From Desulfosporosinus meridiei DSM 13257 (GTDB taxonomy: Bacteria > Bacillota > Desulfitobacteriia > Desulfitobacteriales > Desulfitobacteriaceae), in assembly GCF_000231385.2 (NCBI RefSeq), contig NC_018515.1, forward strand, positions 1,756,501 through 1,820,500: a stretch of DNA of 64,000 bases, read 5' to 3'. Below are positions 8,263 to 16,958 of the stretch, piece by piece (position 1 is the stretch's first letter; each line of letters starts with the position of its first letter). The position numbers and the translations under genes are program-made. The notes beneath the pieces were generated by a model. That model ran no database searches. It was not told the origin of the DNA and saw only the letters and a program-made list of their open reading frames with translations.

Positions 8263-10479
8263 ATGGTTAAAAAAACAGGTGTTTATATCTGTACTGGATG
8301 TAGTCTAGGAGAATCTCTGGAAATAGAGAGCCTGTCCAAGGTTGCTACCAAGGAAGGCAAGGTTCCTGTATGTAAGACACACCCCTTTCTCTGCGGTTCT
8401 GAAGGGGTAGAGTTAATAAAGAGCGACATTGAGAATGAAGGCGTTAACACAGTTCTTATTGCTGCTTGTTCCCCGCGTGTTAATTATGATGTTTTTGAAT
8501 TTGACTCCGTTGTTATGGAGAGAGTAAATCTTCGTGAACAGGTCATCTGGAGTCAAACAGCAAACGACGAAGACACTCAGATGATGGCTGAAGATTATCT
8601 AAGAATGGGTCTTGCTAAGGTGAAGCACATTGAATTGCCTGAACCTTATCAAGGTGTAAATATGGTTAAAACCCTATTAGTTGTTGGCGGTGGCTTGACA
8701 GGTATGACATCTGCTCTAGAAGCTGCCAAAGCAGGGTATAAGGCTGTTTTAGTTGAGAAAAGCCCAGCTCTTGGAGGCTGGATGAATGGCTTGTTTAAAC
8801 AAGTTCCTCGAAAAGCACCGTATACTGCACCTGAAGAGGTAGATGTTGCTGAGTTAATTAAAGAGGTTGAAGCTAATCCTGATGTTACAGTCTATACAGG
8901 TGCTGAGATTCTTGAAATAGCTGGTTCTCCAGGTATGTTCGATGCATCAATCAGCCAAAATGGTGCTACGATTACGGAAAGAGTCGGATCCGTTGTTCTT
9001 GCTACAGGAGCTGTTCCATATGATTCGACAAAATTGGATTATCTTGGTTATGGTAAATATGAGAATGTAATCACTGGACTGCAAATGGAAGAAATTGCTT
9101 CTAAAGGAAAGATTGTTCGTCCAGATGGTAAAGAAGTACAAACGATTGCCTTTATTCAATGCGCAGGATCACGGGATCCTGAACACTTACCCTATTGTTC
9201 GGCAACATGTTGCGTAGAGTCCCTAAAACAGGCTTCTTATATTAAAGAACAGAACCCGGAAGCAAATGTTTTTGTTTTCTATAAAGATATGAGAACACCT
9301 GGTCAATACGAGAGACTCTATCAACAAGTGCAAAAAGATGGAAGTATTTTCGTCAGGGGAGAAATCAAAGGTATTACCGAAGATGGCGAAAAGAACCTGC
9401 TTATTGAAGCAACAGATATTCTATCTGGAGCAACGATATCTACTGAAGCAGTGGATATGGTAGTTCTAGCAAATGGTATGGTTCCCACAACAGCTTTAGG
9501 AGAAGATTTCGCAGCTAAAGCTGATACGGAGGAAGATAAGAAGGACGACGGGCCTAAGCCTGAAGTAATTCTTAAATCAAATCTTCTCAATCTCTCATAT
9601 CGACAAGGCCCTGAAATGCCTACTTTGAAATATGGGTTTGCTGACTCTCATTTTATCTGCTTCCCATATGAAACTCGCCGTACCGGAATTTACGCAGCCG
9701 GTAGCGTAAGGGCTCCAATGGATGAATTGTCTTCGATTGAAGATGCAACCGGAGCAACCTTAAAGGCAATTCAATGTATGGAATCAAGTGCCCAAGGTAT
9801 GGCTGTACACCCTCGAGTAGGGGATATGTCTTTCCCAGACTTTGCAATGTCGAGATGTACTCAATGTAAGCGTTGTACTGTAGAATGTCCTTTTGGTGCT
9901 ATTAATGAAGATGATAAATTTAATCCGTTGCCAAATCCGACCCGCTGTCGCAGATGCGGAATCTGTATGGGCGCATGTCCTGAACGGATTATTACCTTTA
10001 AGAACTACTCGGTTCCTATGATTGGTAATCTGATTAAGTCAATCGAAGTACCTGATGAAGATGAAGAAAAACCAAGAATTTTGATTTTTGCTTGTGAAAA
10101 TGATGCTTACCCCGCTTTAGATATGGCTGGTATTAATCGGCTTAAATATAATGCTTGGGTTCGCGTTATCCCTCTAAGATGTCTGGGCTCATTGAGTTTA
10201 GTTTGGATAGCTGATTCCATGTCAGCTGGAATCGATGGAATCTATCTTTTGGGCTGCAAGCATGGTGATGATTATCAGTGCCACTTCATCAAAGGAAGCG
10301 AGTTGGCTGAGATCAGATTATCCAAAGTGTCGGAAACCTTAGACAGGCTGGATCTGGACTCCGAACGAGTGCGAATGGATCAAATCTCCATCACGGATTA
10401 CGACAAGATACCTGCTATGTTAGATGACTTCGCCGCAAAACTTGAGGAACTTGGCCCCAACCCATACAAAGGGTTCTAA
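8263..10479 (+). CDS. qmoB: QmoB, HdrA-like flavoprotein with ferredoxin and MvhD-like domains
   Basis: This 738-residue partner of QmoA begins with a cysteine-bearing HdrA N-domain (C10, C13, C37, C44). It continues with an FAD motif LLVVGGGLTGM near residue 140 and the IAFIQCAGSRDPEHLPYCS block. Two adjacent [4Fe-4S] motifs, CTQCKRCTVECP near 532 and CRRCGICMGACP near 563, precede an MvhD/FrhD-like C-terminal domain from about residue 604 (ILIFACENDAYPAL, PLRCLGSLS, LLGCKHGDDYQC). Domain order and size match QmoB. The start is 4 bases after the qmoA stop with GGAGGTAGCC upstream. No qmoC follows; a fused HdrC-HdrB protein does. Confidence 0.92.
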   Translation: MVKKTGVYICTGCSLGESLEIESLSKVATKEGKVPVCKTHPFLCGSEGVELIKSDIENEGVNTVLIAACSPRVNYDVFEFDSVVMERVNLREQVIWSQTANDEDTQMMAEDYLRMGLAKVKHIELPEPYQGVNMVKTLLVVGGGLTGMTSALEAAKAGYKAVLVEKSPALGGWMNGLFKQVPRKAPYTAPEEVDVAELIKEVEANPDVTVYTGAEILEIAGSPGMFDASISQNGATITERVGSVVLATGAVPYDSTKLDYLGYGKYENVITGLQMEEIASKGKIVRPDGKEVQTIAFIQCAGSRDPEHLPYCSATCCVESLKQASYIKEQNPEANVFVFYKDMRTPGQYERLYQQVQKDGSIFVRGEIKGITEDGEKNLLIEATDILSGATISTEAVDMVVLANGMVPTTALGEDFAAKADTEEDKKDDGPKPEVILKSNLLNLSYRQGPEMPTLKYGFADSHFICFPYETRRTGIYAAGSVRAPMDELSSIEDATGATLKAIQCMESSAQGMAVHPRVGDMSFPDFAMSRCTQCKRCTVECPFGAINEDDKFNPLPNPTRCRRCGICMGACPERIITFKNYSVPMIGNLIKSIEVPDEDEEKPRILIFACENDAYPALDMAGINRLKYNAWVRVIPLRCLGSLSLVWIADSMSAGIDGIYLLGCKHGDDYQCHFIKGSELAEIRLSKVSETLDRLDLDSERVRMDQISITDYDKIPAMLDDFAAKLEELGPNPYKGF

Positions 10480-10557
10480 GTGGATCTAAGGTTAGGGGGA
10501 CAAACTTCCTATTCAGGTAGAAAGAATGTCCCCATAAGATAGCAAAGGAGCAGTATT

Positions 10558-11727
10558 ATGGATGAAATAAAAGAAGTATCTCTGGAGATGAGAGAATATA
10601 TTATTTCTTCAGGAGCCGAAACGCTCAACTGGTGTATGCAGTGCGGTCTCTGCACCAATCTATGTCCATACCGACAGGTTCCCGGTGAGCTTAGCGAAGT
10701 ATTTAATATTCGTAAAATGCAACGACAAGGACAACTCGGCTTGGAAGGTTTCGATGATGAAGAAGTTCTTTTTGCCTGTGTTACTTGTGGCATGTGTCAA
10801 ACAAATTGTCCGAGAAGTGTTGAGATTATTAAAAACGTACGCTCAATGCGTAATACGATTGTAGGTGCCGGCATCTTGCCGAGTCACTTAAGACCTGTAG
10901 CAGGGAGTCTTCATGCCAATGGCAATCCTTGGGCCGGACCTCGTGAGAAGAGAGCTGACTGGCTAGAAGGCTTGAATGTTCCAGAATTTACAGAAGGCAC
11001 TGAATACCTGCTTTATGTATGCTGCACATCCTGTTATGATACACGCAGCCAAAAAATTGCTAAAAGCGTTGTCAAACTTCTCCAACAAGCTGGAGTTAAC
11101 TTCGGGGTCTTAACAGCTGAAGAAAGCTGTTGTGGTGAAACTATCCGTAAAATCGGGGATGAAGAACTTTTCGCTAAATTAGCTGAGTCTAACATCAAGT
11201 TGTTTAATGGAAAAGGTGTTAAGAAAATTATTACTACTTCCCCACACTGTTTGTACTCTTTTAAACAAGATTATCCAGAACTTGGTGGAGAGTACGAAGT
11301 AATGCACTATTCTGAGCTCCTTAGTGAACTCTTGAAAGAAGGAAAGCTTTCCTTACCAGGGGAAATTGCAAAAAAAGTAACATTCCACGATCCATGTTAC
11401 TTAGGACGACACAATTTAGTCTATGACGCTCCACGTGAGCTACTCCAGGCAGTTCCAGGGGCTGAGCTTGTCGAATTAGATCGGGCTAAGAATAAGAGCC
11501 TTTGCTGTTCAGGCGGTGGCGGGCGGATTTGGGCCGAAGTACCCTTTGGTGAGCGTTTCGGAGAATTACGGATTAATGATGCAGTGAAGCAAAATGCTGA
11601 TGTCATAGTCACTGCTTGCCCATACTGTATTACAATGTTAGATGATGCTTGCGCAGGTTTAGAAAAGAATGACGTGTTGAAAGTCATGGAGATGTCAGAA
11701 TTTCTCTGCGAGTCCCTTGAAAAATAA
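10558..11727 (+). CDS. HdrC-HdrB fusion (HdrD-like) Fe-S oxidoreductase replacing QmoC
   Basis: The first 90 residues carry two [4Fe-4S] motifs, CMQCGLCTNLCP (C26-C36) and CVTCGMCQTNCP (C74-C84), the HdrC part. The rest holds two CCG domains: CCTSCYD near 154 with SCCGE following, and HDPCYLGRHN with CCSGGGGRIW near 316. CCG domains bind noncubane Fe-S clusters and reduce disulfides or pass electrons in HdrB/HdrD. No transmembrane haem domain is present, so it is not QmoC. Gram-positive sulfate reducers are known to carry hdr genes beside qmoAB; here C and B parts are one chain. It likely links QmoAB to a soluble or menaquinone-side electron carrier (inference). Confidence 0.88.
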   Translation: MDEIKEVSLEMREYIISSGAETLNWCMQCGLCTNLCPYRQVPGELSEVFNIRKMQRQGQLGLEGFDDEEVLFACVTCGMCQTNCPRSVEIIKNVRSMRNTIVGAGILPSHLRPVAGSLHANGNPWAGPREKRADWLEGLNVPEFTEGTEYLLYVCCTSCYDTRSQKIAKSVVKLLQQAGVNFGVLTAEESCCGETIRKIGDEELFAKLAESNIKLFNGKGVKKIITTSPHCLYSFKQDYPELGGEYEVMHYSELLSELLKEGKLSLPGEIAKKVTFHDPCYLGRHNLVYDAPRELLQAVPGAELVELDRAKNKSLCCSGGGGRIWAEVPFGERFGELRINDAVKQNADVIVTACPYCITMLDDACAGLEKNDVLKVMEMSEFLCESLEK

Positions 11728-11772
11728 TAGGGTTAATGTAGACGAAGGGTTTGTGCTTGAGTATAGATGTTG

Positions 11773-11828
11773 AGCTAACCTCATATCAAAGATGTTCTTT
11801 ACTTAGAATTCAAGTTATGAGGTTGGCT
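11773..11828 (+). other. Hairpin between hdrCB and sat
   Basis: AGCTAACCTCATA pairs with TATGAGGTTGGCT across a 30-base loop. It lacks a T-run, so it may be a weak terminator, an mRNA processing site or a 3' stabiliser. No strong promoter was found for sat; TTGGCT with a 17-base spacer and TAGTTT near 11920 is only a weak candidate. Confidence 0.4.
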
Positions 11829-11996
11829 GACTGATATGGTGAAAAAAGTATCAAACGTTAGTGAAAGGGGGGATGCCAGAAACGCTGTTTATATAGTATC
11901 CTTCCGACAGAAATGATGTTGGCTGTGTGCATCATAAACACTAGTTTCTGCAGTATACTCACATTCATTATAAAAAAATTTGAGGAGGATTGTACT

Positions 11997-13163
11997 ATGT
12001 CAAAACTAGTACCACCCCATGGTGGAAAGTTAACACCTGTATTGCTCCCTGAATCACAAAGAGCTGATGCATTAGCAAAAGCAAAAACCTTACCAGTGGT
12101 TCGCATGTCTTCAAGAGAAACTTCTGACCTTTTAATGATCGGGATGGGGGCATTCAGCCCACTAACAGGATTCATGGACAAAGCCAATTATGAAAGTGTT
12201 GTAAACACAAAACATTTAACCAATGGCTTAGCATGGCCTCTCCCAATCACTTTGTCAGTTACTCCTGAACAAGCTGAAACTATCAAAATTGGTATGGAAT
12301 TAGCTTTAGTTGATGATGAAACAGATACCTATTGCGGTATCTTAACAGTGAACGATAAATACGAGTATGACAAAGTTAAAGAGTGCAACGCTGTATTCTT
12401 TACGGATGACGCAGCGCATGATGGTGTTAAAAAAGTTATGTCTCAAGGAGATGTCAACATCGGCGGTGAGTTGATAACCTTTAGTCAACTGGGATACGCT
12501 TCAAAATATGGTGACTACTATGCTACTCCTGAACAAACCAGAAAAATCTTCGATGAAAAGGGCTGGGCAACTGTTGCAGCTTTCCAAACCCGGAATCCTT
12601 TACATCGTTCACATGAGTTCCTCTGCAAAATGGGAAATGAAGTTTGCGATGGACTATTCATACATCCTATCGTAGGAAAACTCAAAGAGGGAGATATTCC
12701 TGCTGAAACTCGTTTAGAGTGCTATGAAGTTCTTTTGAAAAATTATTTCAATGAGAAAAATGCTGTGATGAAAGTATATCCTATGGAAATGCGCTATGCA
12801 GGACCAAGTGAAGCTATCCTACACGCAATTTTCCGTCAAAACTTTGGCTGCAGCCACATCCTTGTTGGCCGTGACCATGCTGGCGTTGGCGATTACTACA
12901 CAGCTTATCAAGCTCAAGAAATCTTTGATACCTTTAAGCCAGGCGAAATCCTTTGCCAACCTCTTAAAGTAACAGCTGCTATGTACTGCAATAAGTGCGA
13001 AGGCATGACAACTGAAAAAACTTGCCCACATGGCAAAGAAGATCATTTGAAAATTAGCGGAACTAAGCTGAGAGCTATGTTAGCTGCCGGCGAAGTACCA
13101 CCTAGCAATTTCAGCCGTAAAGAAGTACTTGAAATTCTGCTCAAATATTACTCCTCTAAGTAA
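11997..13163 (+). CDS. sat: Sulfate adenylyltransferase (ATP sulfurylase)
   Basis: Sat activates sulfate with ATP to adenosine 5'-phosphosulfate and PPi, the first step of dissimilatory sulfate reduction. The 388-residue protein is the homo-oligomeric type. It shows the ATP-binding QTRNPLHRSHE motif near residue 196, GRDHAGVGDYY near 291 and ISGTKLRAML near 353. A CNKC...CPHG zinc site sits just before the last motif, as in other prokaryotic dissimilatory Sat. The ATG at 11997 follows TGAGGAGG; longer in-frame starts upstream lack a ribosome site. It lies between hdrCB and aprBA and was probably transcribed with aprBA past a hairpin. Confidence 0.97.
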   Translation: MSKLVPPHGGKLTPVLLPESQRADALAKAKTLPVVRMSSRETSDLLMIGMGAFSPLTGFMDKANYESVVNTKHLTNGLAWPLPITLSVTPEQAETIKIGMELALVDDETDTYCGILTVNDKYEYDKVKECNAVFFTDDAAHDGVKKVMSQGDVNIGGELITFSQLGYASKYGDYYATPEQTRKIFDEKGWATVAAFQTRNPLHRSHEFLCKMGNEVCDGLFIHPIVGKLKEGDIPAETRLECYEVLLKNYFNEKNAVMKVYPMEMRYAGPSEAILHAIFRQNFGCSHILVGRDHAGVGDYYTAYQAQEIFDTFKPGEILCQPLKVTAAMYCNKCEGMTTEKTCPHGKEDHLKISGTKLRAMLAAGEVPPSNFSRKEVLEILLKYYSSK

Positions 13164-13181
13164 GCTAACCATTGGTTGAAG

Positions 13182-13216
13182 ACTAAACTAAAGGATCCTA
13201 AGTTCTTTAGTTTAGT
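13182..13216 (+). other. Perfect hairpin between sat and aprB
   Basis: ACTAAACTAAAG and CTTTAGTTTAGT form a 12-base perfect stem with an 11-base loop, directly before the aprB ribosome site and without a clean T-run. It may act as a processing or stability element that sets apr mRNA level relative to sat, or as a leaky terminator. Confidence 0.5.
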
Positions 13217-13249
13217 TTCAAAAATATATGAATGATGGAGGTAAAACGA

Positions 13250-13687
13250 ATGCCAAGTTTTGTAATTGCAGAAAAATGTGACGGATGTAAAGGGCAAGAC
13301 AAAACAGCTTGCATGTATGCATGCCCCAATGACCTTATGTTGTTAGACAAAGAGAAAATGAAGGCTGTAAACCTTGACCCTTCCCAATGCTGGGAGTGCC
13401 TATGCTGTGTTAAGGCTTGCCCACAACAAGCAATGGATCTTCGTGGATATGCTGACTTTGTTCCACTAGGCGCCTCATGTGTACCTCTCCGTAGCTCTGA
13501 TAGCATTATGTGGACTGTTAAATTCCGTAACGGCATGACCAAACGCTTTAAATTCCCGATTCGTACAACAGAAGAAGGTTCCGCAGTACCTGATGGCGGT
13601 TATGAAGTAACCACAGACATCGACAGCATCGAGCTGTATACAGAACCAGCTTCAATGCATATGCCAGTATGGACTTATAAGAAGTAA
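13250..13687 (+). CDS. aprB: Adenylylsulfate reductase beta subunit
   Basis: AprB passes electrons through two [4Fe-4S] clusters to the FAD of AprA. The 145-residue chain has CDGCKGQDKTACMYACP (C10, C13, C21, C25) with the long insertion typical of AprB, and CWECLCCVKACP (C47, C50, C53, C57). It ends in the extended tail that wraps AprA (DSIELYTEP...VWTYKK). The ATG at 13250 has GGAGGT 7 bases before it; an in-frame ATG at 13232 overlaps the ribosome site. It lies 38 bases upstream of aprA. Confidence 0.97.
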   Translation: MPSFVIAEKCDGCKGQDKTACMYACPNDLMLLDKEKMKAVNLDPSQCWECLCCVKACPQQAMDLRGYADFVPLGASCVPLRSSDSIMWTVKFRNGMTKRFKFPIRTTEEGSAVPDGGYEVTTDIDSIELYTEPASMHMPVWTYKK

Positions 13688-13725
13688 GCTCTTGTAAAAG
13701 GGAATAAATAGGGAGGTTAAAATCA

Positions 13726-15618
13726 ATGCCAATGAACTTTGAAACAGTAGAAGTAACAACCGACCTTCTGATCATCGGAGGCGGAATGGGATCCTGTGGT
13801 GCTGCAGTAGAAGCAGCATACTGGGGCAAAAAACATGGAATTAAAGTAACCTTAGTTGATAAAGCATCAATGCCACGTTCCGGTGCAGTCGGAATGGGAT
13901 TGTCCGCTATTAACTTATATGTTGGTCTTGCTGAAGGTAAAAACACAGTTGAAGATTATGTTAGATACGTTAAAGGCGACTTGATGGGTATTGCTCGTGA
14001 TGACTTAGTCGCTAACATTGCCCGCCACGTTGACAGCTCCGTTCACCTCTTTGAAAAATGGGGTCTCCCATTATGGAAAGACGAAAATGGCGGATATGTT
14101 CACGAAGGTAAATGGCAATTAATGATCAGCGGTGAATCCTATAAGGTTATCGTTGCTGAAGCCGCTAAAAATGCTTTAGGCGAAGAAAACATTTATGAGA
14201 GAGTTTTCATCACCGAACCACTTATGAAAGATGGCAAATGCGTTGGAGCTGTCGGATTCAGTGTTCGTGAGAACAAAATCTATGTCTTCAAAGCAAAAGC
14301 TACTTTGTGCGCAATGGGTGGAACCGTTGGTGTCTTCAAACCAAAATCCACTGGTGAAGGTGCTGGACGTTCATGGTATCCTCCATTCTCCACAGGTTCA
14401 TCTGCTTACTTCACAATGAAGGCCGGCTGCGAAATGACCTGTCAAGAAGTACGTTTCGTGCCTATCCGCTTTAAAGATGCTTATGGTCCAGTTGGCGCTT
14501 GGTTCTTACTTTTCAAATCCCGCGCTACCAATGCATTGGGCGAAAACTACATGGAAACCCGTGCAGCAGAGTTAGAAAACTGGGGCGTATTTGGTAAAAT
14601 TAAGCCAATTCCTGCTAACCTCCGTAACCATCTCGGATTATTAGATATCCAAGAAGGTAAAGGACCTCTCTTCATGCGTACTGAGGAAGCTATTGCTAAC
14701 TTAGCTAGACAATATGAAGGTGACGAGAAAGCCTTCAAGAAGAAAATGAAAACTTTAGAGAATGAAGCTTGGGAAGACTTCCTCGATATGACTATTGCTC
14801 AAGCTTTACTATGGGCTGCAACTAACGTTGAGCCAGAAGTAAGATCTTCCGAAATCGCTGCAACAGAGCCTTACTTCATCAGCTCCCACTCCGGAGCATC
14901 AGGCGCTTGGGTATCTGGTCCAGAAGATCTCTCTGCTGGAACCGACTATTTCTGGGGTTATGCTAACATGACCACAGTTCCTGCACTCTTTGCTGCTGGT
15001 GACGCTACAGGAGCTTGCGCTCACAAGTTCTCATCAGGTACACACGCTGAAGGACGTATTGCAGCTAAAGCAGCTTGCAAATATATCTTAGACAACAATA
15101 CCTTGATTGAGGCAGATGCTCAAGTTATTGAAGATATTAAAGCAACAATCGTAAAACCACTTGAAATCTATGAGCAACACAAAGATTTCAGTACCGATCC
15201 TAGTGTAAACCCGAATTATATTCTTCCAAAGCAATTCATGTATCGTCTACAAAAAATGATGGATGAGTACGTTGGTGGAGCAAACGTGTTCTTCAATATG
15301 AACCAAGCTTCCTTAACCAGAGCAGCAGAACTGATGGAGTTCCTCAAAGAAGACTCCGAAAAATTAGCTGCAGCTGATCTGTATGAACTGTTGAGAGTTT
15401 GGGAAAACAAACACAGATTATGGCAAGCTGAGTCTCACCTCAAAGCTGTAACCTTCCGTGAAGAAACACGTTGGCCTGGATACTATATCAGAACAGACAA
15501 ACCTGCCATTGATGAAGAGAACTGGCGCTGCTTCGTTAACATGAAGTGGGATCCAAATACTAATGAATGGTCAGTATTCAAAAAGCCTGTTCTTGATATG
15601 TTTGGCGTATCCTTTTAA
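13726..15618 (+). CDS. aprA: Adenylylsulfate reductase alpha subunit
   Basis: AprA reduces APS to sulfite and AMP on an FAD. The 630-residue protein starts with the dinucleotide motif LLIIGGGMGSCGAA (residues 14-27). It then has SGAVGMGLSAINLY with the conserved active-site Asn, QEVRFVPIRFKD with the Arg expected to bind the substrate, and SSHSGASGAWV containing a His near 388. AGDATGACAHKFSSGTHAEG is a late FAD block. The ATG follows GGGAGGTTAAAATCA. It is the last gene of the sulfate-activation/APS-reduction unit. Codon choice is noticeably more regular than in the transporter genes, consistent with high expression. Confidence 0.97.
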   Translation: MPMNFETVEVTTDLLIIGGGMGSCGAAVEAAYWGKKHGIKVTLVDKASMPRSGAVGMGLSAINLYVGLAEGKNTVEDYVRYVKGDLMGIARDDLVANIARHVDSSVHLFEKWGLPLWKDENGGYVHEGKWQLMISGESYKVIVAEAAKNALGEENIYERVFITEPLMKDGKCVGAVGFSVRENKIYVFKAKATLCAMGGTVGVFKPKSTGEGAGRSWYPPFSTGSSAYFTMKAGCEMTCQEVRFVPIRFKDAYGPVGAWFLLFKSRATNALGENYMETRAAELENWGVFGKIKPIPANLRNHLGLLDIQEGKGPLFMRTEEAIANLARQYEGDEKAFKKKMKTLENEAWEDFLDMTIAQALLWAATNVEPEVRSSEIAATEPYFISSHSGASGAWVSGPEDLSAGTDYFWGYANMTTVPALFAAGDATGACAHKFSSGTHAEGRIAAKAACKYILDNNTLIEADAQVIEDIKATIVKPLEIYEQHKDFSTDPSVNPNYILPKQFMYRLQKMMDEYVGGANVFFNMNQASLTRAAELMEFLKEDSEKLAAADLYELLRVWENKHRLWQAESHLKAVTFREETRWPGYYIRTDKPAIDEENWRCFVNMKWDPNTNEWSVFKKPVLDMFGVSF

Positions 15619-15638
15619 TCCAACCATGTAAGGTCAAG

Positions 15639-15663
15639 TAGACTAAGTAAAAATAATAGTCTA
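15639..15663 (+). terminator. Possible weak terminator after aprA
   Basis: TAGACTA and TAGTCTA form a 7-base perfect stem around an A-rich loop, with only a few T after it. A weak candidate for the end of the apr transcript. Confidence 0.35.
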
Positions 15664-15841
15664 TTTGAAGGCTGATTTCAAGAGGGGATGGTGCAAATTT
15701 TCGTGATCTCTCGGAATTTTGTATCCATTCCCTATTTCTTTAACACAAATATCTAAATTCTTCCTTTAAGATTTTGTGGTAATCAGTTATTATTTAATTG
15801 TATGTGTGAAATAATATAATAATTTAAAGGAGGAAACAAAC

Positions 15842-16189
15842 ATGGATCAAATTGAGGAATTAATGCAAAAGAGTATTGAACTAGGTAAAGCGATTGCCCA
15901 ATCTGATATCTATAAAGATTTCAAAAAGGCTGAATATGATCTTTTTCAAGATGCGGAAGCTCGAAAGTTAGTAGAAGATCTTCAAAAAATCAAAAATGAA
16001 CATCGCGGCAAATTAATGGCCGGCATTGAAGTAACCAAAGAAGAAGAAGAAAAACTCCAAGAATTAGAGAAAACATGCATTAAAAATCGCCAAGTTTTAG
16101 CTAGTAATCAGGCTAACACAAACTTCCAAGAGTTTATGGAGCAGATATCTGGAAATATCAAAAATGGGATAAAAAGTATCGATAAATAA
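15842..16189 (+). CDS. YlbF/YmcA family protein
   Basis: The 115-residue, highly charged, all-helical protein has the pattern of the Com_YlbF family: an N-terminal LGKAIAQSDIYKDFKKAE helix, a KIKNEHRGKLMAG turn, a Glu-rich helix, and NTNFQEFMEQISG near the end. In Bacillus, YlbF, YmcA and YaaT form a complex that binds RNase Y and changes mRNA processing, sporulation and competence. Whether this paralogue does so is unknown. It has a strong AAAGGAGGAAAC site and probably its own promoter (a TATAAT box about 30 bases upstream). It follows aprA, with no direct sulfur role apparent. Confidence 0.75.
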   Translation: MDQIEELMQKSIELGKAIAQSDIYKDFKKAEYDLFQDAEARKLVEDLQKIKNEHRGKLMAGIEVTKEEEEKLQELEKTCIKNRQVLASNQANTNFQEFMEQISGNIKNGIKSIDK

Positions 16190-16314
16190 TGACAATTGAC
16201 AATTTTAATCTCTAGATTAACTTGTCACTGGCTTTCTTCTTCGACGTCCGTAAATGGAAGTAATGTACATGAATATAACACCTAATCAGTGAAAATATAT
16301 ACCATTATCTTGAT

Positions 16315-16374
16315 AAAATGGCAATACATATGCGCCTTGATAATCTTCAATTGCGTATTGTGTATTGCCATTTT
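16315..16374. repeat. Inverted repeat, 14-base perfect arms
   Basis: AAAATGGCAATACA (16315-16328) is the exact reverse complement of TGTATTGCCATTTT (16361-16374). It may be a bidirectional terminator for ylbF or a protein-binding structure; both ends give short A/T runs. Confidence 0.6.
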
Positions 16375-16438
16375 AGATTACACCGATTTCCTTTCAAATC
16401 TGCTGTCACAGCAATAGGATATATCGATTGCGGTAATA

Positions 16439-16467
16439 TTGACTTGATATACTATCAATGCTAATCT
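16439..16467 (+). promoter_or_regulatory. Promoter of the first SulP operon, shared anion-regulon type
   Basis: TTGACT, a 17-base spacer ending TGC, then TAATCT. It has the same spacing and extended -10 as the promoters at 6701, 20492, 28461, 32747 and 34486, but no TGTGA half-site follows. Confidence 0.6.
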
Positions 16468-16958
16468 ACAAATAATAGGAAGTTAAACGTTCTCATGGAA
16501 TAGCTTGTGCAATTTATAACGTTTGACTAACCTCATCCAGTCTAGGTGAAAAATAGGTAGTAGGTGTAAATATATAGAGAGTTTGATGATTGGAGGTGAA
16601 ATAGAGGGTATTTCTAAGACTTATATCTCAATGAATTAGCCTTGATTTTAGTTTAAAAATTGCGGAAGACACTAATTTGTTGAAATTTTTAAACTGTCTG
16701 TAGGTTATAGTGAAAAAAATCTCTTTCAACTGTCTCTAAATTCTGCCGCTTAGCTGTAATACATCGTACTCTTAAGTTTTCACCATTAATAATCCTGAGT
16801 TTGACGGATTCGATAAACCCTTTCAAGAGGAGGGAGGGTATTTTTTATAGCTATAAATCTCGTTGTTATAGTAAATGTTAATCTGGAAAATAGAAATGGT
16901 CTATGGCCAAAAAGTTTGGGTATTGTCAGCTTAAACTAACGTGAAAGGTGGAATTCCT

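Larger units (their letters stand above)
16190..16958 (+). other. Intergenic region with regulon-type promoter and long leader before the first SulP gene
   Basis: About 770 bases without a supported gene. It contains a large inverted repeat at 16315-16374, a promoter at 16439-16467, and roughly 480 bases of leader. The leader has purine-rich Shine-Dalgarno-like runs (near 16593 and 16826) not followed by an open frame. A second TGTTAATCT sequence at about 16876 resembles an extended -10 box but has no good -35 partner. Confidence 0.5.

Noticed and set aside
11728-11996. A regulon-type promoter before sat
   Set aside because: TTGGCT-N17-TAGTTT is present near 11920 but lacks the TGN extension and the TAATCT form; read-through from qmo-hdr is as likely.
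16737-16768. GCCGCTTAG in the first SulP leader as a fifth copy of the hairpin element
   Set aside because: Only GCCGCT-AG matches; there is no upstream GCWGCC arm, A-run or AATTTAATCG tail.
16860-16885. A second regulon promoter close to the first SulP gene (TGTTAATCT)
   Set aside because: The extended -10 matches but no acceptable -35 lies 17 bases upstream.
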